Below are positions 1 to 9,242 of a DNA stretch of 44,395 nucleotides, piece by piece. The stretch comes from Acholeplasmatales bacterium DTU067. GTDB taxonomy: Bacteria; Bacillota_I; Bacilli_A; ML615J-28; CAG-698. The position numbers and the translations under genes were made by a program. The notes below the pieces were generated by a model. The model made no database searches. It was not told where the DNA came from and saw only the letters and a program-made list of their open reading frames with translations. Within the stretch, counting starts at the first letter, position 1; every line of letters starts with the position of its first letter. The stretch lies in assembly GCA_001512995.1 (NCBI GenBank), contig LFRY01000065.1, forward strand, positions 23,324 to 67,718, given 5' to 3'.

Positions 1-973
1 TTTGACCAAAATCAAGGACTTTTTCTCCGTTGGGAGTGATTATCAATTGCGGTTCAAAAACTTCAGCTTCGATTGTCTCTTCTTGGTCATCGGGAAAGAG
101 TATGTTTTTCGGGAATTTTTCTATTTTAACGGGGCGGAAATTTCTGGGTTTGATCCGAGCATCAACGATTTCTCCGTCCATCAAATCCGATAAATAGATC
201 CCGTTGTCCGTGCTGGCAACCCAAGTTTCATCGGTTTTGATGATTTGGGTACCGGAATGGATTTCAAGAAGGAGGGAATTGTCATTTCCGAAATTGTTAA
301 TCAAGCCAGAATTGTACATCCTTCCCCGATACCAGCCGCTCACAACCGTGACTTCAATAACGTTTTTGCCTAGACGGAGATAATTGCTCAGATCATAAGT
401 CTGATACGGAATCCGAATGTCATATTCTGCCGGTCCCGGCTCCAGAATTGAGTCGATTATTTTGTCGTTTATTTTTACTTTATAGATTCCGTGGCAAGTT
501 ATGTATAACCGCGGGTCCCGAATTTCTTCGATGACAAAATCCTTTTTATAAATCACCGCATTCCGTTTTGGGGCAAGTTCCCCGAATTTTGATTTAAAAG
601 CATCCCTTCCGATTTCCACTTCCCCTTCCGTGCGGTCCGGAAAGACTTGGTAGGCCTCTATGTCCTCCCCGTTTATCCATTCGGCAGTGATGCTTTCGGG
701 ATAAATCGGCACTTCAAAACTGAGCGCCCGGGAATCTTTATTATTGATGGTCAGCAAGATTTCCACTTGGTCAAATTCTTTGATTTCGATGGGGATTCGG
801 AAATAGTTGGCGTCCGTTTCCAGATGCTCGGAATACTTTTGCTTTTTATTTATCACAATGTCCACTTGGAAGCAATGTTGGACCTCTTCATCGTAAATCC
901 AATTTAAAACATAGGACTCGCCATAAAGAAAACGCAAATTTGAACGGTTGACCTGCAGTCTTTTAATTTTCAT
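1..973 (-). CDS. Alpha-L-rhamnosidase, GH78 family (N-terminal part, cut by window edge)
   Basis: This reading frame enters from the left edge and shows the first 324 residues. The visible part is the N-terminal carbohydrate-binding beta-sandwich region of bacterial GH78 rhamnosidases: a stretch like YITCHGIYKVKIND (about residues 160-175), the VVSGWYRGRM motif (about 210), ETWVAST and SDLMDGEIVDAR (about 250-270), and a final GEKVLDFGQ that matches the G-x-x-x-L-D-F-G-Q-N motif before the (alpha/alpha)6 catalytic barrel. The catalytic domain lies outside the window. No signal peptide is present, so it should act in the cytosol on imported rhamnosides. The start follows GGAGGAG by 6 bases and overlaps the end of the MarR gene by 11 bases, so the two are probably co-transcribed. 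GH78 assignment is by motif recognition. Confidence 0.85.
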   Translation of the reverse strand, partial: MKIKRLQVNRSNLRFLYGESYVLNWIYDEEVQHCFQVDIVINKKQKYSEHLETDANYFRIPIEIKEFDQVEILLTINNKDSRALSFEVPIYPESITAEWINGEDIEAYQVFPDRTEGEVEIGRDAFKSKFGELAPKRNAVIYKKDFVIEEIRDPRLYITCHGIYKVKINDKIIDSILEPGPAEYDIRIPYQTYDLSNYLRLGKNVIEVTVVSGWYRGRMYNSGLINNFGNDNSLLLEIHSGTQIIKTDETWVASTDNGIYLSDLMDGEIVDARIKPRNFRPVKIEKFPKNILFPDDQEETIEAEVFEPQLIITPNGEKVLDFGQ

Positions 974-1436
974 ATTTCTCTCCTCCGGAAATCATTTCTT
1001 CCGTTTTTATGCTGATGCTTTCAATATCAATCCTGTATAATTTGTCTTTGAGTGAACTTAACGCTTCAATTTCCTCTTTCTTAAAGAAGCCAGCCAAACC
1101 GGAAGCAATTCTTCTGTAAATTTTTCTGACCTCATTCATAAAGGCAGTTCCCTTTTCGGTCAAATGCAGTTTGAAACCTCTTTTATTAAGGCCGTCTCTT
1201 TGGATTAATGCTTTTGCTTCCAATCTTTTCGCTATTTTTGTAATCGAGGATTTGTCTATCCTCAGAGTCAAGGAAAGATCTTTCATTGTTGAAGGAGAAA
1301 GGCTCAAAGAAGTCAAGACCAAAATCTCGTTTTTGCTGAGACAGTATTGTTTCATCAGTATTTTTTCTTCGTTTTCGATGATGTTTTTCAGCCGAAAAAG
1401 GTTAAAATATAATGCCATTATGTCAGAATCATTCAT
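963..1436 (-). CDS. MarR-family transcriptional regulator
   Basis: A 157-residue protein with the length and pattern of MarR regulators. It has an N-terminal dimerisation helix, a winged helix-turn-helix (about residues 45-100, with SPSTMKDLSLTLRIDKSSIT as the recognition region followed by RLEAKALIQRDG), and a C-terminal dimerisation helix. Start is ATG at 1436 after AGGAGG. It overlaps the downstream GH78 start by 11 bases, so it probably controls the rhamnosidase and its own transcription. A likely terminator separates it from the upstream GH3 operon, so it seems to begin a separate unit. The effector cannot be read from the sequence; a rhamnose-containing sugar is a guess from context. 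Confidence 0.9.
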   Translation of the reverse strand: MNDSDIMALYFNLFRLKNIIENEEKILMKQYCLSKNEILVLTSLSLSPSTMKDLSLTLRIDKSSITKIAKRLEAKALIQRDGLNKRGFKLHLTEKGTAFMNEVRKIYRRIASGLAGFFKKEEIEALSSLKDKLYRIDIESISIKTEEMISGGEKYEN

Positions 1437-1484
1437 AATTGCCTCCTAAGTGGAAATTTTCTACTTTCAAGCAAGAAAAAGAAA

Positions 1485-1522
1485 ATAGGCCGACCCAGAA
1501 CAATCTGAGTTCATTAGCCTAT
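1485..1522 (-). terminator. Probable rho-independent terminator after the GH3 gene
   Basis: On the minus strand ATAGGC pairs with GCCTAT around an inner imperfect stem (CTCAGA with TCTGGG). The hairpin is followed by TTTCTTTTTC. It lies immediately after the GH3 stop codon and separates the ABC/GH3 operon from marR-GH78. Confidence 0.65.
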
Positions 1523-1523
1523 A

Positions 1524-3335
1524 TTAAATTCTTGTGTCAATGAAACCGCAGAAAGCATCGACCGGCGAAGTTCCTTTAAATTCAGATTTTCCGGCCAGTT
1601 TATCTATCAGGGCATCGATAGTTGTCTCATCGGCATCATAGCAGTTGATGTAGTTTTTGACTTGCGGAACATCCGCCAAGTGAAAGGGGCAGGCAAAGGA
1701 AACGAAAATCGTCGGTATGTCGTTGACATACCAGGGGTTGTCCCATCCGCCTTTGGAAATCGCCCATTCAAGCCTCTGCACGGTTTTCATGGTCGATGTG
1801 ACATTGGCAACCGAGAGAACCAAATCGAAATTTTCGGTCAATGCCCTAATCGGTTGTTTCATACCATAAGCGCCCTTCGATTTTCTCGACTTTTTCGCGA
1901 TCCTCCGCAAAATCAACTTCATGAGCCATTTGGGCGCTTTTTTCATTCTCTCAAGGTTTTTCTTGATGGGATCGACATAGACGTTTACGGTTAAGCCCCT
2001 CGCTTCCAGTTTTTCTTTAAGCTGTTTGACATATTGCGACCCGTCAACTCCCATTCCCGCCAGACTGAGCATGGAATCGGGTTCCGGACCGACGGGAACC
2101 AGCAATATCCGCTTGTATCTTTCCGGAGTCACTGGAAACACTTCTTCTTCAATGCTCTTCACCAGCGTGATCGCTTTGTCGGAAACTTCCTGGGTAATCT
2201 TTTTATATTCCGGCTTTCCGACAACCGCAAGCCCGCTAAAGGGGGGGAATTTGTCGATTGAAAAATTGGCCAGTCCTGCTGCTGCTTTCAGCCCCAAAAT
2301 TCTTTGCAGGGCTTCATGCAATCTTTCTTCAGTGATGATTCCGTTCAGATATCCATTTTTCATGAACTCAAAATCCTCATCCGGATCATTATAAAACAAG
2401 AACATGTCGCAGCCCGCCTGAATCGCGCGCGGAACCAGTTCGCTTCTCTTCATCCTGCCCGCGACTCCCACCATGTGCGATGCATCGGACACAATCAGGC
2501 CGTTGAACCCGAGTTTTCCCCGCAACAAATCGGTAAGGATTTCTTTGCACAGGGTCGCCGGCAACAAATCCCTGTCTTCAATTTCAGGATTGAAATATTT
2601 CTGATAAGCGGGAAGCATGATGTGACCAGGCATGACGGAATGAATTCCCGCCTCAATCATTCCCCTGTACACATATCCGTAGGTTCTATCCCATTCTTCA
2701 ACGGAAAGGGGATTGGTGCTCGAAGAAACATGGGGATCGCGTTCATCCGCTCCGTCTCCGGGAAAATGCTTCATTGCACAAACCATTCCCGCGTCCGTCA
2801 TTCCCCGAAAATATTCTTTGGAAAACTCCAATACCAATTCCGGATCACTGCCCCAGCCCCTAGTTGATATTCCTGGGTTGTGCCAATCGAGAACCAGATC
2901 GGTGATTGGAGCGAAGGCCCAATTGCAACCTACGGCTTTTGCTTCTATGCCGGATATCAAACCGAGCTGATAAGCCAATTTTTTATCGCGCGTCGCGGCG
3001 ATCTTCATTTCATTTCCGATGTAAGTTCCGCTTTTTGTGGCACCGATACCGCCGGACTCTGTGTTCACTGCGGAAAGAACGGGGATTTTTGAATGTTTCT
3101 GATAATTATAATTCATTTCCCAAATCGCTTCTTTTTCCAAGGGATTGAAGCGGATTCCGCCCATGTTGCGGCATTCCCTGATTTCCGATTTCACATCTTC
3201 TTCTTCAACTGCAGCCGTGAAATGCACAAAGAGCTGCCCGATTTTCTCATCAAGGGTCATTTTGCTAATCGTGTCATTGACCCATTTGATTTGTTCATCG
3301 TTCAGATAAAAGGGTTTTGCTTTTAAATCTACCAT
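1524..3335 (-). CDS. Glycoside hydrolase family 3 (NagZ-like beta-N-acetylglucosaminidase or beta-glucosidase)
   Basis: About 603 residues. The GH3 barrel carries KHFPGDG (about 189-195) followed by a D-P-H element (D200, H202), which resembles the acid/base loop of NagZ-type enzymes (KHFPGHG...DSH), and IVSDASH with the probable nucleophile Asp284. A C-terminal alpha/beta sandwich follows. No signal peptide is present, so it is cytosolic and would cleave an imported oligosaccharide. I chose the ATG at 3335 rather than the one 9 bases upstream because AGAGG lies 8 bases before it and directly abuts the earlier ATG. It overlaps the ATPase gene upstream and is the last gene of the ABC operon. 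The Asp-His pair favours N-acetylhexosaminidase chemistry, but the substrate is not certain. Confidence 0.88.
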   Translation of the reverse strand: MVDLKAKPFYLNDEQIKWVNDTISKMTLDEKIGQLFVHFTAAVEEEDVKSEIRECRNMGGIRFNPLEKEAIWEMNYNYQKHSKIPVLSAVNTESGGIGATKSGTYIGNEMKIAATRDKKLAYQLGLISGIEAKAVGCNWAFAPITDLVLDWHNPGISTRGWGSDPELVLEFSKEYFRGMTDAGMVCAMKHFPGDGADERDPHVSSSTNPLSVEEWDRTYGYVYRGMIEAGIHSVMPGHIMLPAYQKYFNPEIEDRDLLPATLCKEILTDLLRGKLGFNGLIVSDASHMVGVAGRMKRSELVPRAIQAGCDMFLFYNDPDEDFEFMKNGYLNGIITEERLHEALQRILGLKAAAGLANFSIDKFPPFSGLAVVGKPEYKKITQEVSDKAITLVKSIEEEVFPVTPERYKRILLVPVGPEPDSMLSLAGMGVDGSQYVKQLKEKLEARGLTVNVYVDPIKKNLERMKKAPKWLMKLILRRIAKKSRKSKGAYGMKQPIRALTENFDLVLSVANVTSTMKTVQRLEWAISKGGWDNPWYVNDIPTIFVSFACPFHLADVPQVKNYINCYDADETTIDALIDKLAGKSEFKGTSPVDAFCGFIDTRI

Positions 3336-4554
3336 TTCTACCATCCTCTTCTATTTTTGTTGGCACCAAATTTACTTCTTTTTCCTTATCAAAAAGATGC
3401 ATCACTTCCCTGTCAAAAGTGAATTCAACGGAGCCGTTTTTCTCAAGGTTTAGTCGATCCTGTTTTGATAGTTCAATGGTTTGAACGCGGATAACTAATT
3501 TTTGATTGTTTTCTGTTTTTACGTGCAAATGCAATTCGCTTCCCATCATTTCGGAAACAATGACATTGGCTTTGAAATACTGCACTCCCTTTTGTTTCGG
3601 GAAGTTTTCTCTAACGATTTTGATGTGTTCCGGCCTGATGCCAAGAACGATTTCTTTTCTTCCGAGATTGATTTTATCAAAGTGTTCGGAGACATCGTCC
3701 CGCACCTCTAAATGCCGGTTTTCGAAGAACACCCGGTATTTTCCGTCTATTTTCTCGATTACGGCATCAAAGAAATTCATTTGCGGCGTGCCGATGAACC
3801 CGGCAACAAATAAATTAGCCGGATGGTCAAACACTTCCGAAGGCGTACCGATTTGTTGGATGAATCCGTCCTTCATGACTACTATCCGATCGCCGAGTGT
3901 CATCGCTTCGACTTGGTCATGGGTAACATAAACGAAAGTCGTATTGATTTTCTTTCTGAGCAGCAAAATTTCGCTGCGCATCTGATTCCGTAATTTCGCG
4001 TCCAAATTAGAAAGGGGCTCGTCCATTAAGAAAACCTTCGGTTTCCTTACGATTGCCCTGCCAATGGCAACTCTTTGTCTCTGACCGCCGGAGAGTTGCC
4101 TTGGCTTCCTGTCAAGATATTCTTCAATTTCAAGAATTCTTGCCGCTTCCAAAACTTTTTCCCAAATTTCTTCCTTCGTATATTTCCTTTTAATTACAAC
4201 TTCTTTTCCGTTCTTGCCCTGTTTCACTTCTTTGACCCTGGACATTTTTAATCCGAAGGCCATGTTTTTGAAGACGGTCATGTGCGGATAGAGGGCGTAG
4301 TTTTGAAAAACCATGGCGATGTTTCTGTCCTTCGGTTCAACATCATTGCATCTCACACCGTCTATGTAGAGATTGCCGTAAGAAATTTCCTCGAGCCCGG
4401 CAATCATTCTTAGGGTGGTCGATTTCCCACAACCCGAAGGGCCGACCAAAACAATGAATTCTTTTTCCTTTATTTCAAGGTTAAAATCGGCAACCGCAGG
4501 AACATCGCTTTTTTCGTAGAATTTATAAATATTTTTCAGTGTTACGTATGCCAT
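3295..4554 (-). CDS. Sugar ABC transporter ATPase, MsmK/UgpC/MalK type
   Basis: A 419-residue ATPase. Walker [10 protein letters not shown] lies at 38-46, the Q-loop at about Q84, the ABC signature LSGGQ at 154-158, Walker B VFLMDEP at about 174-180, and the H-loop in [19 protein letters not shown]-terminal TOBE/OB regulatory region (about 240-400) is typical of CUT1 importers. Residues about 105-125 form a lysine-rich insertion ([14 protein letters not shown]) before the helical domain. Start follows AGGTGA. It probably powers the LplB/LplC-type permeases of this operon and could also serve other CUT1 systems, as MsmX does in Bacillus. The long C-terminus overlaps the GH3 start by 41 bases. 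Confidence 0.93.
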   Translation of the reverse strand: MAYVTLKNIYKFYEKSDVPAVADFNLEIKEKEFIVLVGPSGCGKSTTLRMIAGLEEISYGNLYIDGVRCNDVEPKDRNIAMVFQNYALYPHMTVFKNMAFGLKMSRVKEVKQGKNGKEVVIKRKYTKEEIWEKVLEAARILEIEEYLDRKPRQLSGGQRQRVAIGRAIVRKPKVFLMDEPLSNLDAKLRNQMRSEILLLRKKINTTFVYVTHDQVEAMTLGDRIVVMKDGFIQQIGTPSEVFDHPANLFVAGFIGTPQMNFFDAVIEKIDGKYRVFFENRHLEVRDDVSEHFDKINLGRKEIVLGIRPEHIKIVRENFPKQKGVQYFKANVIVSEMMGSELHLHVKTENNQKLVIRVQTIELSKQDRLNLEKNGSVEFTFDREVMHLFDKEKEVNLVPTKIEEDGRNGRFKSKTLLSER

Positions 4555-4562
4555 AATTCACC

Positions 4563-5444
4563 TCAGAGAATTTCCTTTCCTTCTTCTTTTATCAAGCCCT
4601 TGCGATAAAGCTGAGGGACGTTGGTTTTATTAAACTGTTCATCAAGCAAATTGAAACTGTACAAAAAGAAGATCAGCATGAGAAATGGGATTAGAAATGT
4701 AGAAACCAACCGCAGGATGGTTGAAATCCAAAAATTCTCGACAAATCCGAAAAAGAAAGGGATCAACAATAACGCGGAAACGCCAAGGGTTTTGAGGATG
4801 CTTCTTCCGTACAGCAGCGTGGACATTTTTAAATTAGTCGTATAACTGTTGTCGTAAACCGGGATGCAGACCGTCATGAAGAAACCGATGGGCCCCAGGA
4901 TTACGGAAAGCAACACGCTTGGAACCCTTCCCAGGACAAAGAATAAATTTCCTTCCAAAAAAGAGGAAAGATTCAGAGCATATTCGGAAGCCAACCGCAA
5001 AATTGCATATGTCATACCGATGAGGATGAATTGCGGCGAGTTTTGCTTTATCCCTTTCGGAAAATCATATTTGAAATACACATTCTCCAAGAATCCATAC
5101 CGCTTGATAATCCTCGCCATTCCGGATAGGCCGACAAAGAACAGCACAATCAGCGGAACGTCAATTAAAGCCGTTGTGATTTTATTTCCCGCGATGCTGG
5201 CTGTGACTTGATTTATCTCCTCAGCCGTTGAAGCCTCAGTGATGGTGCTTTTTAAACCAAGAATGTAAGCATCGCTTGCCAATCTATTGAAGAAAATGGG
5301 GAGATAAAACAGCAGGATTATCAAACCATAGAACAAGAATTTTACAAAATGTAAATTCATTACGTCCCAAAAAACTTCGGTTCTAGTTTTTGGAAGCGAG
5401 GATTCTTGGAAATCCTCTTTCGCAAGTTTCGGTTTAAACAGCAT
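4563..5444 (-). CDS. Polytopic membrane protein of the sugar ABC operon, unknown function
   Basis: About 293 residues with roughly six hydrophobic segments (around residues 35-55, 95-115, 140-160, 170-200, 225-245 and 250-275) and charged ends. I do not recognise the family with certainty. Its place in a sugar ABC operon recalls YesL/DUF624 proteins, but it is longer and I see no clear motif. An in-frame GTG lies 9 bases upstream; the ATG at 5444 is preferred because GGGTGA stands 6 bases before it. It overlaps the upstream membrane-anchored protein gene by 11 bases and stops 8 bases before msmK-type ATPase, so it is tightly co-expressed. It could be a permease-associated or sensor subunit. 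Confidence 0.7.
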   Translation of the reverse strand: MLFKPKLAKEDFQESSLPKTRTEVFWDVMNLHFVKFLFYGLIILLFYLPIFFNRLASDAYILGLKSTITEASTAEEINQVTASIAGNKITTALIDVPLIVLFFVGLSGMARIIKRYGFLENVYFKYDFPKGIKQNSPQFILIGMTYAILRLASEYALNLSSFLEGNLFFVLGRVPSVLLSVILGPIGFFMTVCIPVYDNSYTTNLKMSTLLYGRSILKTLGVSALLLIPFFFGFVENFWISTILRLVSTFLIPFLMLIFFLYSFNLLDEQFNKTNVPQLYRKGLIKEEGKEIL

Positions 5445-6039
5445 TTCTTTCACCCAGGAATTTTTCCAAAAAATTTATTAATTCTTTGTCATCAACGGAG
5501 CCCTTACCGTTGATGGCCATGAAATTTTTGGTTTCCGGCGATACAAAAATTACTAATTCCGGTTTTTCTTCAACAAAATCATACAGCTCTGACTTTTTGG
5601 GGACTAGAAATCCGTATGCCGAACCTTCCTCTAGATAATAGGTTTGCGGTCCAAGCAAAGAGTCCATTTGTTCTTGGTCGAGAGGATGGAAGTATTGCCG
5701 ACCGATGTTTCCCGGCATTAAAGTTTTTTCAATAATGATTAAATCAAATTCGCCCTGCGAGGTCACATAGAGATTCGTGTTGATCACATATTCATTTATG
5801 GTTTGCATCCACACGGCATTCACTTGCAGGATTTTCTCGTTTGATACAATGCTTTTTGCGTACTCTGCAAATCCTTTGTCGTCAAAGGCCTCGCAAAAAA
5901 TCGCGATGTTGATTCTCTCATTTGCTTTGGGTTCGGACAAGGTTTTGAAAGCGAAATTCCAGATGAGCACCGATAAAACGGCGATGGCAAGATAGACAGT
6001 CCAATTGTAAATAAAATGGTTTTTCAATTTACTTTTCAT
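5434..6039 (-). CDS. Membrane-anchored extracellular protein, unknown function
   Basis: A 201-residue protein with a basic N-terminus, one transmembrane segment (about residues 12-30, VYLAIAVLSVLIWNFAF) and an extracytoplasmic domain of about 165 residues. The domain has alternating strands and helices (INIAIFCEAF, FDLIIIEKT, YGFLVPKK, LVIFVSPE) that resemble a minimal periplasmic-binding-protein lobe, although I cannot assign a family. A longer frame exists, but the ATG at 6039 is chosen because GGAGAT stands 6 bases upstream and the extra N-terminal part would lie inside the preceding gene. It overlaps both neighbours by 11 bases, so it is translationally coupled within the ABC operon. Confidence 0.68.
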   Translation of the reverse strand: MKSKLKNHFIYNWTVYLAIAVLSVLIWNFAFKTLSEPKANERINIAIFCEAFDDKGFAEYAKSIVSNEKILQVNAVWMQTINEYVINTNLYVTSQGEFDLIIIEKTLMPGNIGRQYFHPLDQEQMDSLLGPQTYYLEEGSAYGFLVPKKSELYDFVEEKPELVIFVSPETKNFMAINGKGSVDDKELINFLEKFLGERNAV

Positions 6040-6496
6040 CAATGATCTCCAAAACCAGCCCTTCGTTTGCTTTAAAATGCAATTGCTTTCCTTCTGAAAT
6101 ATCATGAGCAAAAGGTAAATAGAAACGCCTAACATTGCCATCAATGACCGCAAGCACCCTTATACAATCAACTTTTAAATATCTTTCAGTGTGTTCTCTT
6201 ATTTCAATGATTTTTCCCCGAAACTCCTCCGCTTCGGCATGGAGCTTTTCATACAGAGCGTATCTTTGTTTCTGAGAAAGATAAAAGAAAGAATAAAGGA
6301 AGTAGGCAATGGAGAAAAAGACAATGTCTGCCATTGAGTTAACGAGAACGAAAAAAGCCACATTTTTCCTGTTAAAGAGGAAAATGAGGGCAATGTTGAT
6401 TGCAATCGCCACAAAAATCAGCGTAAAGATGATTGAAACCAGTTTTCTTAATTTTTTCTGAAATTGATCTTTTGTGGTTCCTAGAATCGTCATCAT
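6029..6496 (-). CDS. Two-TM membrane protein with soluble C-terminal domain, unknown function
   Basis: A 155-residue protein. Two hydrophobic hairpin segments (about residues 20-42 and 47-72) are followed by a charged helix (about 75-100) and a small beta-rich C-terminal domain (about 105-155, with YLKVDCIRVLAVIDG and FYLPFAHDI). It is unrecognised. Its start overlaps the stop of the preceding ATPase gene in an ATGA arrangement, and its stop overlaps the next gene by 11 bases. This shows strict coupling with the ATPase and the membrane-anchored protein, so the three plus the 293-residue protein may form one accessory complex. Confidence 0.68.
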   Translation of the reverse strand: MMTILGTTKDQFQKKLRKLVSIIFTLIFVAIAINIALIFLFNRKNVAFFVLVNSMADIVFFSIAYFLYSFFYLSQKQRYALYEKLHAEAEEFRGKIIEIREHTERYLKVDCIRVLAVIDGNVRRFYLPFAHDISEGKQLHFKANEGLVLEIIDEK

Positions 6497-7215
6497 CTGC
6501 TTAAAAAACTCCTCACAAAAGCTTTGTCGCTATTTTCGATTTCTTCTTTTGTGCCGATCGCTTCCAATTCTCCTCCGTTCAGAACCGCTATTTTTTCTCC
6601 CAAAATGAAAGCATCGGTCAAATCATGGGTAGCGTATATGATGGTCGGCTTGAACTCTTGGTGGATATTTTTCAAAGTCAGCCGCAGCTCATTCTTGAGG
6701 GTCGGTTCGAGATTGGAAAAGGGTTCATCAAACAGCATAATCCGCGGGTTTTTTACAAGGGCACGCGCGATCGCGACTCTTTGCATTTGTCCATAGGACA
6801 GTTGCCTGGGCTTTCTGGAAGCAAGAAAATCAATTTTCAAATAATCGAGAACGGTTTTGACCCTCAGATCGATTTCCTGGAAATCGGTCCGCATTCTCCG
6901 CAAGGGAAAAGCAACATTCTCATATACCGTCATGTGCGGATACAGGCTGTATTCTTGGGACAGGTAGGAAATGTTTGCTTCCTTTTTTTTGATGTTTTCG
7001 ACGCTCGTTCCATTTATGATGAGCAAGCCGTCCGTCAATTCGACTCCGCCGAGAATTGCTTTAAGCAAGGTTGTTTTTCCTGAGCCGCTCGGACCGACCA
7101 CAACAAAGAATGATTCGCTCGGAATTTCGAGAGTTATTTTGTTTAAGGAAAGAACATATTTTTTCTTCTTCAGTTTATAGTAAGCAGAAAAATCCTGGAA
7201 ACTGATCTTCGCCAT
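6493..7215 (-). CDS. Second ABC ATPase of the operon, short form without TOBE domain
   Basis: A 240-residue ATPase. Walker A GPSGSGKTT is at 41-49, the Q-loop glutamine at 87, Walker B IMLFDEP at about 159-165, and the H-loop in IYATHDLTDAF. The signature is LSYGQ (139-143) rather than LSGGQ. The protein ends right after the catalytic core, unlike the MsmK-type ATPase of the same operon. It is followed directly by three unrecognised membrane genes, so it may serve them rather than the LplB/LplC permeases. The core motifs needed for ATP hydrolysis are present. SD is AAGGAA. Confidence 0.88.
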   Translation of the reverse strand: MAKISFQDFSAYYKLKKKKYVLSLNKITLEIPSESFFVVVGPSGSGKTTLLKAILGGVELTDGLLIINGTSVENIKKKEANISYLSQEYSLYPHMTVYENVAFPLRRMRTDFQEIDLRVKTVLDYLKIDFLASRKPRQLSYGQMQRVAIARALVKNPRIMLFDEPFSNLEPTLKNELRLTLKNIHQEFKPTIIYATHDLTDAFILGEKIAVLNGGELEAIGTKEEIENSDKAFVRSFLSR

Positions 7216-7216
7216 T

Positions 7217-8188
7217 TTATTCCTTCACACCGCCAATGATGACGCCCTTTTCGATATATTTCAAAAATAAGGGAAATAAAAGGAGAACGGGTAAACTTGC
7301 AATCAAAATTACGCAGTATTGCAACAAGTATTTATTGTAATCGGGGTTGGCAGCCTGTAGGAAGGATGAAGGTTGGTTTTGAGCCAAAATTTCTTTGATC
7401 CAGAGCTGAATTGGCCAAAGGTTTCTCTTGGTCGGAACGTAAATCGATGCCGGATACCAAGAATTCCAATGAAGAATGACTGTGTTTAAAATAATGACCG
7501 TAGCTATGCTCAAAGATTGGGGTAGGACAACCTGGAACATGATTGTGAAATGGCCGGCGCCGTCGATTTCGGCGGCTTCAATGGTAGATTCCGGAACGTT
7601 TCTAAAAGCATTGGCCATGATGACCATGAAAATTCCCGATGTGCAGCCGGGTATGATCAATGCCCAGCGCGTTCCGACCATTCCCAATGCCTTAATGACC
7701 ATATAGGTGGGAATCAAGCCGCCGTGAAACATCAATGTCAGAACCAGCATTAATGCCAAAGGTCTTGAAAGCATGGATTTTCTGCTGATTGTATAGCCGC
7801 CAATAACATTTAAGACAAAACCTAAAGTTGTGGAACCGGCCACATAAATGAATGTGTTTAAAAAACCGCTCCAAATCCCTCTGTTTCTGAACAATAATTT
7901 ATAGCCACCCCAGTTGAACATTGATTCCGCACCACTATCCTGGATGGGCCACCACACAATTCCTTTTTTGAAAAGGAGAATGCTTCCGTCGGATAATGAT
8001 GAGGTTAGCACATGCCACATGGGAACGATGCAGATCAGAATGATGATTGCCATGAAAGCATAGAGTATGACGGTGTATAAAACACCAAGCCAACTCTTAT
8101 GTTCAACCATTCCTCCGTGGTATTTATTTGATCGTTTTTCCGGCGGAATATAGTGCTCTTCCCGAGCTTTAACTAAAATTTCATGCAT
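7217..8188 (-). CDS. Carbohydrate ABC transporter permease, LplC/YtcP type
   Basis: About 323 residues and six predicted membrane segments, with the CUT1 permease EAA loop (TIEAAEIDGAGHFTIMFQVV, about 195-215). The N-terminal cytoplasmic extension (KAREEHYIPPEKR) and the C-terminal EKGVIIGGVKE are typical of LplC-type permeases that pair with LplB and a large LplA-type binding protein. A GTG lies 9 bases upstream in frame; the ATG at 8188 is preferred because AGGAG lies about 8 bases before it. It forms the membrane channel together with the LplB-type gene 11 bases upstream. Confidence 0.93.
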   Translation of the reverse strand: MHEILVKAREEHYIPPEKRSNKYHGGMVEHKSWLGVLYTVILYAFMAIIILICIVPMWHVLTSSLSDGSILLFKKGIVWWPIQDSGAESMFNWGGYKLLFRNRGIWSGFLNTFIYVAGSTTLGFVLNVIGGYTISRKSMLSRPLALMLVLTLMFHGGLIPTYMVIKALGMVGTRWALIIPGCTSGIFMVIMANAFRNVPESTIEAAEIDGAGHFTIMFQVVLPQSLSIATVIILNTVILHWNSWYPASIYVPTKRNLWPIQLWIKEILAQNQPSSFLQAANPDYNKYLLQYCVILIASLPVLLLFPLFLKYIEKGVIIGGVKE

Positions 8189-8199
8189 ACTCTCCACTC

Positions 8200-9186
8200 C
8201 TAAAACAGTGATGATTTGGTAATCTTTCTGTTAAGATAATTGGATATGATCAATAGTGTGGTAGCGATGGCCGATTGAAACAAACCGGCAGCGGTGGACA
8301 CTCCGTAGTCGGCCGAGCCAGCGAAGGCAATGCGATAGATATAGGTGGTGAGGCAGTCAGCCGTAGAATAAATCGACGGTGAATAAAGCAGCAACACCTT
8401 ATCAAAACCTTGCAGGAATACCGTTCCGATTCTCAAGGTCAACATTGTGACAACCAACGGAATGATTGACGGAATCGAGACATGCCACATCCGCTTCCAT
8501 TCGCCAGCTCCGTCAATGGCGGCAGCTTCATGCAAATTGGGATTGACATTTGCGATTGCCGCACAGTAGATTATTGCTCCGTATCCGAAACCGACCCAGA
8601 TGTCGATTGCAGTATTGATGAGCCAAAACACGGGAACTTTATTATTTGCCAACCAGTTTTGGTTTCTAAAACCAAACCAGGAAAGGAAGTTGGCAATGAC
8701 TCCGCCTTCATCCAGAAATTCTTTCCACAGGGCAACCACAACCACCGTGGAAATGAAATAGGGAATGTATGAACTGATTTGAATTACTCGCTTATACCGT
8801 TTATGTCTGATTGTTGACAAAAGCAGGGCAAATATGACTGGAACGATGAAACCAACCGTCAAATTAAGCAATGCCATTCCGGCAGTGTTCCTAAGGACGA
8901 TTCCGAAATTATCCCGGAAAAACAAGGTTTTGAAGTTGGCGAAATTATTGAAAGAACTGCCGAAAACACCCTTTAAAACATTGAAATCCTGAAAAGCCAT
9001 GACCAAACCAAACAAGGGGGCATAATTGAAAAGCAATACATAAAGGAGCACGGGTAAAAAGATTACATAAACGACCCAATTCTTTTTCAGGTCTTTTTTT
9101 AATCTTTTGCCGAACGATAATTTCGGTATTGAATGAATTAATCTTGCTTGTTTGGCTTGGAATTCTGTGTTCGGTTTCTGAACCAT
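8200..9186 (-). CDS. Carbohydrate ABC transporter permease, LplB type
   Basis: A 328-residue, six-segment permease. The basic N-terminus GKRLKKDLKKNWVVYVIFLP and the EAA loop (LHEAAAIDGAGEWKRMWHVS, about 215-235) mark the LplB family of CUT1 importers. The C-terminus (NRKITKSSLF) is typical. Start is ATG at 9186 with CAGGAGG 6 bases upstream. The intergenic region to the binding-protein gene contains a perfect 11-bp hairpin that may lower permease expression relative to the binding protein. Confidence 0.94.
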   Translation of the reverse strand: MVQKPNTEFQAKQARLIHSIPKLSFGKRLKKDLKKNWVVYVIFLPVLLYVLLFNYAPLFGLVMAFQDFNVLKGVFGSSFNNFANFKTLFFRDNFGIVLRNTAGMALLNLTVGFIVPVIFALLLSTIRHKRYKRVIQISSYIPYFISTVVVVALWKEFLDEGGVIANFLSWFGFRNQNWLANNKVPVFWLINTAIDIWVGFGYGAIIYCAAIANVNPNLHEAAAIDGAGEWKRMWHVSIPSIIPLVVTMLTLRIGTVFLQGFDKVLLLYSPSIYSTADCLTTYIYRIAFAGSADYGVSTAAGLFQSAIATTLLIISNYLNRKITKSSLF

Positions 9187-9208
9187 TATTTCCTCCTGAG
9201 TTAATATG

Positions 9209-9233
9209 CGCCTGAGGTTATATTAACCTCAGG
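9209..9233 (-). promoter_or_regulatory. Intercistronic hairpin between binding protein and permease genes
   Basis: A perfect 11-bp inverted repeat (GCCTGAGGTTA with TAACCTCAGGC, 3-base loop). It is not followed by a T-run, so it is not a standard terminator. Such hairpins often protect the upstream binding-protein message from 3' decay or slow read-through. The left arm can also pair with the CTCAGG of the permease SD region. Confidence 0.75.
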
Positions 9234-9242
9234 CAACATAAG

